A DNA stretch of 64,000 nucleotides, taken from positions 120,911,062 to 120,975,061 of the forward strand of contig OW799236.1 of the NCBI GenBank assembly GCA_941918925.1, given 5' to 3'. The DNA comes from Phyto melanocephala (taxonomy: Eukaryota; Arthropoda; Insecta; Diptera; Rhinophoridae). Shown here piece by piece: positions 12,360 to 24,027 of this stretch (positions are counted from its first letter, which is position 1; every line of letters begins with the position of its first letter). The translations under genes were made by a program, and so were the position numbers. Under the pieces are notes generated by a model that saw only the letters and a program-made list of their open reading frames with translations, did not search any database and was not told the DNA's origin.

Positions 12360-14190
12360 AAAATACATTACATTGATGATAATATAAAATATATCATAGT
12401 ACTAGCCTGTGCTTACGACATCGTCTGCATAGTTATAGTTATCGGCACAAGAGATAACCACTTTATGTAATTATTTAGGTTGTTTCATTTAAATCCATTT
12501 AGTAATTTTTCGCGTGATTGAGGAAAAAAATTTTAAAAAATTTAAACATACTATATATTTATTTATTCTATATTTATTATAGACAAATATTTAAAAAAAG
12601 TACTTCAACAGACGACGTTGGATGCTTACATTTTTTACGTCAGTATATGTTAATTTTGGACACTCAAAACTTTGATCAAGCGGATAACTTAACACAAAAA
12701 AAATATTTTCGCAAAATTTCTCGAATTCTCCCGATAAAAGGTAATAAAAGGTAGCCCATTTAGTAGCTTAGGTTGTGTTCTATCTGTGTGACACATTTCA
12801 TTTAGTTCCTTTCAGCCGTTTTTCCGTGATTGAGTAACAAAAATGCAAACATTCACATTTATTATATTCGTACCATTCTAAGTTGAACAATATAACTACT
12901 TAAATAACAATAAAAAAAAACTTAATAACTAATTTGTGTAAAAAAGCTTTCTTTTTCACAATAGAATATAATTGGCTATTAGAATATATTTATTTATTAC
13001 TTTTCTTTTACAGCATCTTTCATTTTAAATTGACCAACAAAATTATCTCTATATTGATTTGGAAAAATCCATGTTAAGTTTTCTTTTACCCATACAACAT
13101 TGTTTTTTTATTCTATTTAACTTTTTATTTTAATTTGTCTATGCAAAACGGCAACATATTATTTAAAACTTTCAACCTTTCTATGAAAAGAAAGAGGCTT
13201 TATAAGGAAAAAAATTTAAAGAAGCATCAGAGAGAATAGGAACACAATAAATTTATTAGTTACATTCTACCTAAAGAAGATAATGGCACATAAATATTTC
13301 CATTATAACAATATTATTTTGTTATTGTTTGGCATACAAAACAAATTACAAGATAATAACATTAAAAAATAAGAAACGCCTCATACACAAACTAGCACAC
13401 ACTTGTTTGCTTATGCAATAGCGGGCAGAAGTGCAGGAAAAGAAAGAAATAGGCTGAGGGTGTGACCACCCTCAGCCTCCTGCCCCCAAAACAAAATAAT
13501 TTCGTATGATAAGAAATGGTTTTAGCAGCCATAAAACAAACAATTCATTTAATTTAACAAAAACTTTTCCTCAAACGCATAAGCCGAATCTGTGTCTGTG
13601 TATAAACAAATAAATTAATATAAAGGAAATGTTTATGAACATATACATAAGTGTCTACACATGAACTGTTAAAGGTAACATAATAAATGGTTGGTAGGTT
13701 TTTATGTAAGAAAGAGAATGCAACATGTAAGACACACTTCCAACACCGACACCAATGTGGCCCATTGTGTTCCCTTTTGTAGAAGAATGTAATAAATAAT
13801 ATGACAAAAAATAAATAAAACAATCGAATTCAAAACGAAAGGTTTTTTTTTAAAACCAAAATAGTATTATATTACAATAAAAAAAATTAGATTCACGAAC
13901 ACATATTTATATATCAATATTTTATTAAAAAAGAAGAAACCTCAATTAATTTATTTTCTCTTATAAATAATTGGGATTTGACTTGATGGACCTTGATTAA
14001 ATATTACAAATCTTAAAGTCCATTTGTATTCCAATGCACACTGTTGCATATTTATTTTCAATGACAATTGCACTTCAAGACTTATGGGTGCTTACATATT
14101 TCTGTAAACTAAAACTAGACAACTAGACAACGAGAAAATATATATAAATTTGAAACGATCGAAATTTTTGAGTTATTTACAATAACTTGC
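12360..14190. other. AT-rich stretch, one strong hairpin
   Basis: No supported gene. The only notable structure is the GC-rich hairpin at 13451-13478. Confidence 0.45.
13451..13478. repeat. Perfect 12-bp GC-rich inverted repeat, 4-base loop
   Basis: AGGCTGAGGGTG, loop TGAC, CACCCTCAGCCT. Arms match exactly, in a region that is otherwise strongly AT-rich. No T-run or other terminator context. Confidence 0.9.
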
Positions 14191-14199
14191 AAAATTCAT

Positions 14200-14920
14200 G
14201 TGAGCCAAAAAATGGAATTAAATCGTGATTCTTTTTTACGTTATTTAAATCAACAACAGACTATCGATGAACTGTGCTTACTTTTTAGCAACGAAACTTC
14301 ATTAAGAACTAGTATTTATCAATGGCTTAGTTGTGACCGTAGTTTTCTCAAAGACGAGTTTCGTAAAGTTCGTCTAAAATCGTTGTTCCGAAAAACATTG
14401 ATGTTGTGCATGAAATTATACTACACAATCGTCATGTAACTTACCATGAGATTATCCTTAACTATTAGCGGAACCAGCACATATTCAATATTTCATAAAT
14501 AATAGGCGGTAAAAAAGATTTGTTCGCATTGGATTCCACATAATTTTACAATCGCTAAAAGAAAAGTTTCATGTCAATTAGCTGCAAAAAATGTTTAACA
14601 AATACGACCGTTCTGCTTCAAAACATTTGTATGATATTGTGATAGGTGACATGTAATAAATCTACGCGTATGAACCTGAAAGTAAACAATAGTCGACTAT
14701 ATGGCCCTTCAAAGAGGAGAAAATCCTTACAAAAGTTATTAAAAATGCATTCAAAATGCACCTTTAACGGAACAAACAAATTTTTTTTGAACTACTTCAC
14801 ACATATGAAAAACTGTATTAATTATTGAAGAATATTTAAAAAAGCGATAAAACAATTGTCGATGATTATTTGACACTAATCCCGAAATATTAAAAGCAAC
14901 CCTTTAATTTTTTTTAAATT
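14200..14920 (+). pseudogene. Decayed mariner transposase, internally deleted
   Basis: Starts MELNRDSFLRYLNQQQTIDE (HTH region). Further on, in shifted frames, are NKYDRSASKHLYDIVIGD (around the first catalytic Asp) and YAYEPESKQ. A jump then leads to a C-terminal part with a degraded MKNCINY segment. Stops and frameshifts throughout. Different from the DD41D copies elsewhere; it resembles the classic DD34D mariners. Confidence 0.7.
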
Positions 14921-15425
14921 ATAAGAAACATTTTGAAAAACTTCTCCAAATTGGAAATTATGAAAAATATTTTACTAAAATAAAATTTTTCCAAAATTTT
15001 CAACTAAAGAAAATTTATCACACATATTTAAATTTAAGATAAATTATCAAACGCTTTTGTCGATTTAATTTGCAAATTAATAACAAGTTTGCAATTAAAA
15101 TACACACAAATTAAATTTTCTTTATACATATATTTAGCTCCTGCGTACTTACCCAAACTTATCCCCACAAAAAAAAACAAAAATACTCACATAATTAAGC
15201 AATCATTTCAACATGAAATTCTTTTAAATTCTGTGAGCAATATTTTAAAAATATGTATGCAAATACATTTAATACAATCAAAAACGTTCAAACATACAAT
15301 TTTATGAATTAAAAATTCGACCGCTTTTTTTTCATATCACAGATCATCATGGACACAGACTGCAAGAACTATAGTCAGGCAATTAAATTTCTTGTAATTT
15401 TAACAATACTTGCAATAATTTATAA
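14921..15425. other. AT-rich stretch, nothing recognised
   Basis: No gene or repeat signature seen between the mariner remnant and the next DINE-1 copy. Confidence 0.4.
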
Positions 15426-15426
15426 T

Positions 15427-16218
15427 AAAACAAGTAAGAGCGCTATATTCGGCCGTGCCGAATCTTATATACCCTTCACAACGTGTAGTCATGCAATAAC
15501 AGTAGTTTGTATCACCATTCATCCCATATGAAATACGTATGTATGTACAAACATATAAAAAACACACATATATAAAAACATCCTATTGTAAAATTATAAG
15601 TTTACGTATGTATGTAAAAAAAAATTAAAAAAAAAAAAAAATTTTTAAAAAAAATTTTAAAAAAAAATTTTTAAAAAAATTTAAAAAAAAAAATTTTTTA
15701 AAAAATTTAAAAAAAAAATAATTAAATAAATAATATATATAAAACAAAAAAAAAATTAAAAAAAAAATATAAAAAAAAATTTTAAAAATTTTAAAAATAT
15801 ATAAAAAATTTTTTTTTTGGCTCAGCTGGGTTTTAATGCCATGGTTACTCTAACCAGTATACACGTTTGTATGTATGTATGTTGTTGTTGTAATGTTGTT
15901 TTTGTGAAAAAAAAAAATCGAGGTGGTCGTGGGTTTTTGCTCATATCTCAGGTGCTTATGTACCGATGTTTCTGATTTTTAATACCGATCTACTCCCGAA
16001 TATTTCTAATATTTTAATACCTCACCCGGGTCCAAGCGATGTCTGGGGGCTTCAAAAAGTTGATTTCAACATACACACGGACAGACGGTCAGACGGACAG
16101 ATGGACAGACGGACAGACGGACATACGGACAGACTGACAGAGCTTAATCGACTCCCCTATTCATAAGCTTTCAGAAAACCTATATATACCCTTTTTCACT
16201 GTGTGAAGGTTATAAAAA
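15427..16218 (-). mobile_element. DINE-1/mini-me-like repeat, reverse orientation, near complete
   Basis: Begins AACAAGTAAGAGCGCTATAT and the hairpin TTCGGCCGTGCCGAA, then A-rich core, a GACAGACGGACAG tract (about 16080-16135) and ends with TATACCC..CACTGTGTGAAGG. It is the reverse complement of the copies at 18521 and 55659. Confidence 0.85.
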
Positions 16219-16499
16219 TATCATGTAAAAATTTTTAATTACTCTCATCAGAGACACAATGCTTTATTACAATAGTCTGTGTTATTTATATATGTACGTG
16301 TAGAATGCAATATATTATTTATATATTTATTTTTTACGTACGTAGACTAAATGTTATTGATGTTTATTGCAAAAAACAAGAAACAAAAATGGAAAAATTA
16401 TTTTTCCAACTTAATTATGCGTAAGGAATTACATAAACAAAATAATATATTTAAAAAAAAACACTTGCGACAAGTTTGTTATTGTTCCACAACAAATGA

Positions 16500-18000
16500 T
16501 AATTTATTATATCAATTGGTTCGTTGCTAAGTTAATTGTCAACACCAACATGGCACCGTAAAGGACTTGCATCGAACCGCTAGACCATATTAAATTCGCA
16601 ATGCGAAAAATATTTAACTTGTCAGATCAAGTGATAGCAAAATACCAAAAACATCTACTAGAAGGGGTTCTTTTCAATTAAAAATGACTCGCAAGACACT
16701 CTGGCATATTTAAAAAAAAATATTATCATTATTCCCATATCAATTTAAATTGATGAAAGAATTAAAATTCGCAAATTTTTGGCAACGTTTTAATTTTACA
16801 GTTACATTTCAACACTTGACCATAATTTCAATCAACTTTATTATAAACCTTATTATGAGTGGTGATGCACATTTTCATTTGAATGAGGTCTAGGTTCTGA
16901 GGTTCGAAAAATCCAAGAGCCATTAATCAACGCTAATTGAACCACATTTCGTAAGCAGTGTTGTGCACTATTACATTTGAAAATATTACAGGGTCTTACT
17001 TCTTCAAAATTAGAGGCGAAAGTGCTCTAACTGTAAATGGAGAGAGATATCGGTTTACGATGGTATATTTTTTTCCGTCCTACTCTTAAAAGCAGATCTG
17101 AAGTTTAATTTCAACAAACTAAGTCCACTGGTTACTACTACTGGTTTTTGAAGAGAAAATAATGCCAGAAATACAGAAATTAATTGGTCAGCGCATTCTC
17201 CAGACTTATTAATACTCGACTATTTTCTTTGGAACTATTTAAAGGAATGAGTATTTATTAACAGGCACGAGAAAACCGTTTAACTCAAGGTCAGTAATAT
17301 TAATCTATAAATATAAAAGTGAAACTGTGTCTGTTTGTGTGTTTACGGGTGGTAAAAAGTGGGCGGGGCTACACCCATACAAATTAAGTTATCAGTTTTA
17401 GCTACTTGCACTTGACAGATTTTTTCAACACATATTGAACTCTCATGATTATACAATTTCGTGATAAGAAAATGGGCAGTGCCACGCTTATAAAAAAAGG
17501 ATTATTATTTTCAGCTATTTCCATGCATTCCAATGGTTCCCATTGATTTGCCTTTCGACTTCAAGCGACTTCAGTTTTCAGTTCGCCTTGCCTTCGGTAC
17601 TACCATCAACAAAGCACAAGGACAATCTCTGTGTTGCAGGATTGAATTTGGAAAATCCATGCTTTTCACATGGCCGTACGTCGCATGCTTCAGAGTGGGA
17701 ACACCAAAAAATTTGTTCATTTTTACAGCAAATAGAAAAACCAAAAATATTGTATACCCATTTGCATTACAATAAAAATCAATAAAATATTGTTTGTAAT
17801 ATATTAAACTAAAATTCAGAATGAATTTTTATTCATTAAGGGGCGTAGCAACGCGTGCTGAGCTTAGCTAGTATTTGAGCGGAACAGTCACAAGTTTGTA
17901 AATGTGTTATGGAAAATGCTCTAAAATGAGTTTATAATTTTCAAACTGAACACTGGAGTCATTTATGTGACATTATTTTTCATACTGAGTGGAAAAAAGT
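16500..18000 (+). pseudogene. Decayed mariner (rosa-like) copy, split by a Helitron
   Basis: Plus-strand fragments include FPYQFKLMKELKF, SGDAHFHLNE (first catalytic Asp region), a YFLWNYLK-like segment near 17220-17250 and a C-terminal MWHYFSY-like tail after the Helitron. It shares nucleotide similarity with the copy at 25712-26650, starting at CACCAACATGGCACCGTAA. Many stops; inactive. Terminal repeats not found. Confidence 0.65.
17304..17871 (+). mobile_element. Helitron fragment-bearing insertion (568 bp) inside a mariner
   Basis: Starts TC (17304-17305) directly after A and ends CTAG (17868-17871) directly before T, as expected for AT-targeting Helitrons. Near the end is GGGGCGTAGCAACGCGTGCT before GAGCTTAGCTAG. 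The interior encodes the C-terminal tail of Helitron helicase: FKRLQFSVRLAFGTTINKAQ and later RVGTPKNLF (17533-17775). No Rep domain, so it is an internally deleted copy. Confidence 0.82.
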
Positions 18001-18520
18001 TTACATTCTGGGTATTTTATAATCCTAACATATTACAAACATGTAATCGAAAATGTTATAAAATTTTCATAGACATAATTTTTGGTAAAAAATAACATAG
18101 GAAAAGTGTCATTAAGAAAACCTTTTACTCATTATGAGAATATAAACACAGTTTCATTCCGAAATTTTTTCAATTTTACACAATAGAGATATTTTTAAAT
18201 TTTCTTTAAAAAAAATACACTTTAATTCTCTTAAACGGCTTGCGAAGTGGCATACATTGAACATAAAAAATTCGATATAACCAATAATCAAAAATATTTT
18301 ATTGAATTAAAAAAAAAACAAGAATTTTTTATGTCGCCTAACTTAACCAGTTTCTTTTAGCAAATTTGTTTAAATTTATAACAATCTTTTAATAAGAGTT
18401 AATGCTGTTAGCTTAATTAAAATTATTGTTTATTTAATAACAATTTATGATATATTCTATTTGTGTCAAAAATTTTAAGGAAATTCTAAATTTTAATAAA
18501 AAAAGTTTAAAACTTTAAAA
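18001..18520. other. AT-rich stretch, nothing recognised
   Basis: No gene or repeat signature seen. Confidence 0.4.
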
Positions 18521-19330
18521 TTTTTATACCCTTCACACAGTGAAAAAGGGTATATATAGGTTTGTCATTCCGTGTGAAATTTCTACAATTTTCATTTCCA
18601 ACCCCATAAAGTATATATTTTCTGAAAGCTTATGAATAGAGGAGTCGATTAAGCCCTGACCGTCTGTCCGTCTGTCCGTCTGTCCGTCTGACCGTCTGTC
18701 CGTCTGACCGTCTGTCCGTGTGTATGTTGAAATCAACTTTTTGAAGCCCCCCGACATAGGTTGGACCGGGTAAGGTATTAAAATATCAGAAATATTCGGG
18801 AGTAGATCGGTATTGAAAATCAGAAACATCGGTACATAAACAACTGAGATATGAGCAAAAACCCACGACCACCTCGATTTTCTTTTCATAAAAACAACAT
18901 TACAACAACAACATACATACATACAAACGTGTATACTGGTTAGAGAAAACGTGGCATCGAATCCCAGCTGAGGCAAAAAAATTTTTTTTTAAATTTTTTT
19001 AAAATTTTTTTTTTTAATTTTTTTTTTATTTTTTTTTTATTTTTTATTTAATATATTATATATATTTTTATTATTATTTTTTTTTATTTTTTTTTTTTAA
19101 TTTTTTTTTTATTTTTTTTTTGTTTTATATATATTATATATGTATATAATAATTTTTTTTTTTTTAATTTTTTTTTTAAATTTTTTTTTTTTTAATTTTT
19201 TTTTATTTTTTATTTTTTTTTTTTGTTTTTTTAACATACATACGTGAATTTACTGTTATTGCATGACTACACGTTGTGAAGGGTATATAAGATTCGGAAC
19301 GGCCGAATATAGCGCTTTTACTTGTTTTTT
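18521..19330 (+). mobile_element. DINE-1/mini-me-like repeat, full length
   Basis: TATACCCTTCACACAGTG paired with AAAAAGGGTATATATAGG at the 5' end. Then CCCCATAAAGTATATATTTTC, a GTCTGTCCGTCTGTCC tract (18660-18718), a long T-rich core (18975-19230), and a 3' hairpin TTCGGAACGGCCGAA with CGCTTTTACTTGTTTT. About 800 bp. Confidence 0.88.
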
Positions 19331-21490
19331 TTAATTTAGATAATTTTTTTCTATTTTCAAAACAATTTTGTTTTGGAAAAAATTGAACTTTATTAAAAAT
19401 TCCTTTTTTCTTAGTAATTAATAGAGTCAGTAATTAATTTACAGAAAATAGCAAATAAATATTTTTAATTTTCAAAAACTTATGGACGTTAAACTTATTT
19501 AAAAATACTTAATGTATTTTCTGCTGTCACATTTCAATCTATAAGATGAAAAAATATAGTTTACCTAAAGACTTATATATATATTTATTTATACATACTA
19601 TATTTATGGATTTTGCTTCCTGGAAAAATAACAAATAAAAATTGACACACTTTTGAAATGTTGTCTAAAATCTGAGTGGTTTGGTATTACAGCAAGTCAT
19701 TTTCTCTTAAAGTGTCAAATAGAAAGGAAACTTCAGAATATGTAACAATCTTGCGCCAGTGTCAAATTTAAGCTGTGTAAAATAAGACAAAATGAACAAA
19801 ACATCAAAAAATTTAATAAACGAAAAAAGTATGAAGAGAAAATTAAACAACAATACGCCTGACAATTATCAATGAAGTTTTCTTCATTTTTTAAGTTTTT
19901 TTTTTGCCAAAAACCAAAAACGGAATTAAACACACTGTCATACAGATGTATTGTACTTAACTAGCAAGTGCATGTGTATAAGAGATTATATTTCTTTACA
20001 GTGCGTAAAGGTTTCTTTCTTGAGTGTAAAAAAAGTAAATAACACTACCTTATCCAGTTTATGATGTAATAAACATTCACTTGCAGCGCTAAAAAAAAAT
20101 AGAAAAAAGAAATAAAAACAAAATATTTGCACTGATATTAATACAAATGAATGTACAGACTTTGTTCAAAAATTCTTAAAAAATACACTTACATTCACAG
20201 TGTATAGGTATGTGTATCAACGCATTTGTATATGCGAGTGTGAAGTACCATCATATGAATGAAGCTTCAAAACTGTCGAAAATGTCATTTTGTCAAAGAA
20301 TATGATACATAACACCAGCATTTCAGCCTTCAGTAATACTTACTCTTTGCTGGACATACATATGTATGTATGCCGCTATGTGTTGTTGTGGCATTTGTTT
20401 GAGTGGGGAAAAAGAATGGTGAAGTTGAGAAGACAGTATTTCACTTTAACTATGACTGCCAATATGATAGTAATATCTGAAACAGAGATATTTTATATTC
20501 GGAATAACTTAAGGCTGCACCAAAAAAAAAAAACATAATTAAAATATATTCTATAAAATTATGTCCACAAAAATAAGACTTTACAAAAGAAATTTCCGAT
20601 GAGCAAATTATGCCAGTACTAGTATATTCAAAATCAGTAATATTTATTAATTTCGCATTTTTTTATATTAGAGATAAGATATAGTCTCGCGACAAAAAGT
20701 ACTCCATATATATATATATATACGAACAAAATGGTATCAAAACATATTTAGTAGTTCTTGAGCCATTTGAGTTCAGAGAGACAGACAGAAAGACACGCGG
20801 ACAGACAAAAATTCTAAAACATGGTATTTTGTATTCTGGATCGTTGACTATATTTATATCTGTGGCAAATAGGTAAAAATTCTTAAGTACACTTAAGTTA
20901 AAATCAATATAGTCACATCATTTCAATTCCGGAGTTCAAAATATCCCCACTTAATTACTTCGGACAACCTGACAGGAAATTATAGCATGAAAACTTATTG
21001 TTCATAATTTTTGTAAAGACAAATATCACTTGGAATAAATGCATACTTTAACTTATAATTAAACTAAATATGCTCTTTAATGTATATAGTGCAGAATCCA
21101 TAAAATAGTCTTTATTTTAAATGGAATCAACTCATAAATACAAAAGGTCTTTTCTGAAAAACTATATAAACAGACATAAGCAGTTTTTACTTATTGCCAC
21201 AGATATAGTACACTAAAAATATAAAAAAAAATTATACATAGTTTTTCACTAATCTTATTATAAGTAGAGATAAATTTAAAAAAATTATTTATATAAAAAA
21301 AATACTTTTTGTATTCTATAGCTTTATCCTTTTAAGAGATACCCTATTTCATGTTTTTAATCTTTGTTTATAAAGATATGATAACTAAAATCTGGCTAAA
21401 TTATTGTATTATATTATATCTGTGGAATAAATATTTTTTTTAAGTCAATATAAAAAATAGTAAATTTTGTAATACTGCGTTATATACATA
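19331..21490. other. AT-rich stretch with one simple-repeat patch
   Basis: No supported gene. At 20700-20830 a (TA)n run of about 16 bp is followed by GACAGACAGAAAGACACG, the same pair of simple repeats seen in mini-me elements. This may be a degraded member, but termini are not seen. Confidence 0.45.
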
Positions 21491-21492
21491 TA

Positions 21493-22408
21493 CAGGGTGG
21501 ACCAAAAGTCACGCCTGCGTGTAAAAATTGAATAATTTTTTTGTTTATTATTATTTTTTATTTTTTTTTTCAGATTTTATTCATCGATTCGTGTTACACG
21601 ACCATGCAAAATTTATCGACTGAGCAACGAACAAAAGTGGTAGAATTTCACTTTTCCAATGGGCGCTCAATTTTACTGACGCAACGAGCATCGAAATTAT
21701 TTCAACACCAGAAATGCACCTAACCAAACCACAATTAATCGTTTAATTGCACGGTTCCGACAACAAGGTGCAGTGTCAGATTTGCCACGATCAGGAAGAC
21801 CAAGAATAATACAGAATCAAGTGAACATTGATCGTGTACGGGTCAGTGTTGCAGAATATTCAGGAACTTCAACGCGAAGTCGTTCTGGACAACTGGGCAT
21901 CTCTAGAACGCTATGCTTAATAATTTTGTACGCCCTGAGGCAGGAACAAGTGATTTCAGCAGGATGGAGCAACAGCACACACGGCCCGTGCCACAATGAC
22001 GCTTTTAAATGAAATTTTTGACGACCGAATTATCTCGAAAAATTCAGAATTTAATTGGCCAGCACGTTCACCGGATTTAACTGCCCCTGATTATTTTCTA
22101 TGGGGTTATCTCAAAGAACGAGTGTATGTAAACAAGCCCCAAACTATAGAGCAGCTAAAGAACAGCATTGAAGCTGAGATCAGGGCAATAGAGCCTGAAA
22201 CCTTGCGTGCAGTTATGCAAAACGACTGTTTAAGAGACCAATTGTGCATCGATGAAAATGGTGGTCATCTCTCTGACATTATTTTTCATAATTAAAATTT
22301 AGGTCATACAAAGATAATATAATTAAAAAAATAAATTTAATAAAAAATATTAATAAACAAAAAAGTAATTTAATTTTTACACGCAGGCGCGACTTTTGGT
22401 CCACCCTT
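21493..22408 (+). mobile_element. Mariner (DD41D, rosa-like), 916 bp, internally deleted
   Basis: Inverted repeats of about 37 bp (CAGGGTGGACCAAAAGTCAC... and its complement, two mismatches) are flanked by TA at 21491-21492 and 22409-22410. N-terminal HTH STEQRTKVVEFHFSNGRS is at about 21610. QQDGATAHTA and WPARSPDLTAPDYFLWGYL carry the second and third catalytic Asp, with 41 residues between. The region with the first Asp is deleted and at least one frameshift lies near 21690. Ends GGHLSDIIFHN. Confidence 0.88.
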
Positions 22409-22659
22409 TATATGTAGAGTATCGAAGAAAACTACCACTATCTCGGGTTGTCTTTCAATCTTCTTTTCTTAGTACTTTCCTTTACTAAGTCTTGTTCCAC
22501 AACCGGTAATTTTTTCTAAACTATGAAAACGATTTCACGCTACCTACTAACACATTTTACGAAGGTACTCCTCGATCTGCATTTTTCCAGGATTTTATAT
22601 CCTATAATCAATGCAGTAATTTTGATCATCGTTCTCTGATTAAAATTAAACAATTTTAC

Positions 22660-23455
22660 TTTACTATTGCCAAGAATCTCTTTAAGCACCATAAGAACCT
22701 ATCGACATGTGGTTTCTCTCATACATCTTCGAAAGTTTACAAATTGAAATAACTTCGCCCGCACATAGCTATTACAAAAAGCAGTACTAGGTTTTGGACC
22801 ACAGAATATAGTTGCAGCAATCTTATTCTGTAACTCGCTAAAGCCAAATCTCTATCGCTAAAACTCTAAAAAATAAACTGACGGAATATATGTTAGCCAA
22901 AAATCTGTAAATATATTTTTTAGAGTTTTAGCGATAGAAATTTAGCTTTAGCGAGTTACAGAATAAGGCTGCAGATCCCCTCTTTAATGCACATCAGTGT
23001 CACCTTATTTGTAGAGGCGCACTTGTTGAACTTTAGACTACACTCAAGCACCAAAGAGGAGCTCACATCCATTCGCAGCATGCGTTTTGTAACCGACTGG
23101 TTATTAAGTGCAATGAGAATTCTCTTCCCCTGCAATACGCGCAAAAAAGAAAGCATTTCTGCGAAATAGATGGACACCTATTTCTTCAGACTCAAGGTTC
23201 AGGGTAGCTTCAACTAAAGTCAGTATACACCAGCACCTGCTCTCCCGTCAATAGAGGACCCATCAGTAAAGATACTGATGTCATTCTCCAACCACTCATT
23301 GTATATAGATCCATTCGATATGAACATGTGATGGAGTCTTTCAACCACTTTCACCGGACTCAATCGCTCTAAGAATCTTGTATAACCATCGTTTTGTATC
23401 CAAATTGCAGATCTTGCAGTTTCAGTTAAAAGTAAATCTACTGTATTATCTGCTT
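22660..23455 (-). pseudogene. LINE remnant, RNase H region (interrupted by a fold-back element)
   Basis: Minus-strand reading gives IFTDGSSIDGRAGAGVY, the first RNase H motif, and VFQAEMLSFLRVLQ-like and NQSVTKRMLRMDV segments at 22956-23177. Across the fold-back element there is AATIFCGPKPSTAF and VRAKLFQF, similar to the region after RNase H in Jockey/R1-type LINEs. Frameshifts are present; the reverse transcriptase is not retained. Confidence 0.65.
22813..22974. mobile_element. Fold-back MITE, 162 bp
   Basis: Arms 22813-22875 and 22912-22974 are reverse complements over about 60 bp with two mismatches and one 3-base gap (both contain CTTATTCTGTAACTCGCTAA). The spacer is about 36 bp. Inserted into the LINE remnant on the minus strand. 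Confidence 0.85.
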
Positions 23456-23596
23456 ATTAATAACTGTTTTTTAAATTTAAAAATCTTTATATATAACGAA
23501 ATTTATTATTAAAACTAAATTTATCAAAAATTTTTAATGAATCAAAATTTTCAAAAATATATTTTATAAATAAAAAATCTTTATAAATTCAAAATA

Positions 23597-24025
23597 AAGG
23601 ATGGTAAAATTTTAAGTGCATATGTTGAATGTGAACTACACCTAAACGTCAGATTTTTTTCTGCATTTAATTTGACATTTCTCAATTTCAAACTAACTCA
23701 ATTTAACCCATAGAAAGATACACAATCGAGCAACGCGTTAAGGTTCAGTTCGTTGAACGGAAAACATTGCTGTTTTTTCAAAAAAGAGCAGTCAACCTCG
23801 ACTTGTCATCGTGCCCAACAATTAATCAACATTGTCATTGAAAATTTGATCCATCGGATGGTGGTGTGCCACCGAGGTCGCGGGGGCTATTTGGTCGATA
23901 TTTTGCTCCATACATAATTGAACCATACCAATAGTATCATAATAAAAAGATATGGCAATAATTTTCTAAACAATTTGTGTTTTATTCATAATAAACATCG
24001 CCCCTTAAAATTTAGCCACCCTTTG
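23597..24025 (+). mobile_element. Non-autonomous mariner, 429 bp, same family as 1390-2006
   Basis: Left end AAGGATGGTAAAATTTTAAG and right end CTTAAAATTTAGCCACCCTTTG are imperfect inverted repeats between TA dinucleotides (23595-23596, 24026-24027). The interior reads STIEQRVKVQFVERKTLLFF, the mariner N-terminus, and a FDPSDGGVPPR-like stretch, then jumps to the 3' end. Confidence 0.78.
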
Positions 24026-24027
24026 TA

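Noticed and set aside
13554..13823. 89-residue minus-strand ORF with scattered cysteines
   Set aside because: No signal peptide pattern, no neighbouring exons in phase, no recognised family.
18533..18976. 147-residue minus-strand ORF
   Set aside because: Lies wholly within a DINE-1 repeat; the TDRRT/GQTDR repeats are translations of the GTCY microsatellite. Similar ORFs recur in other copies.
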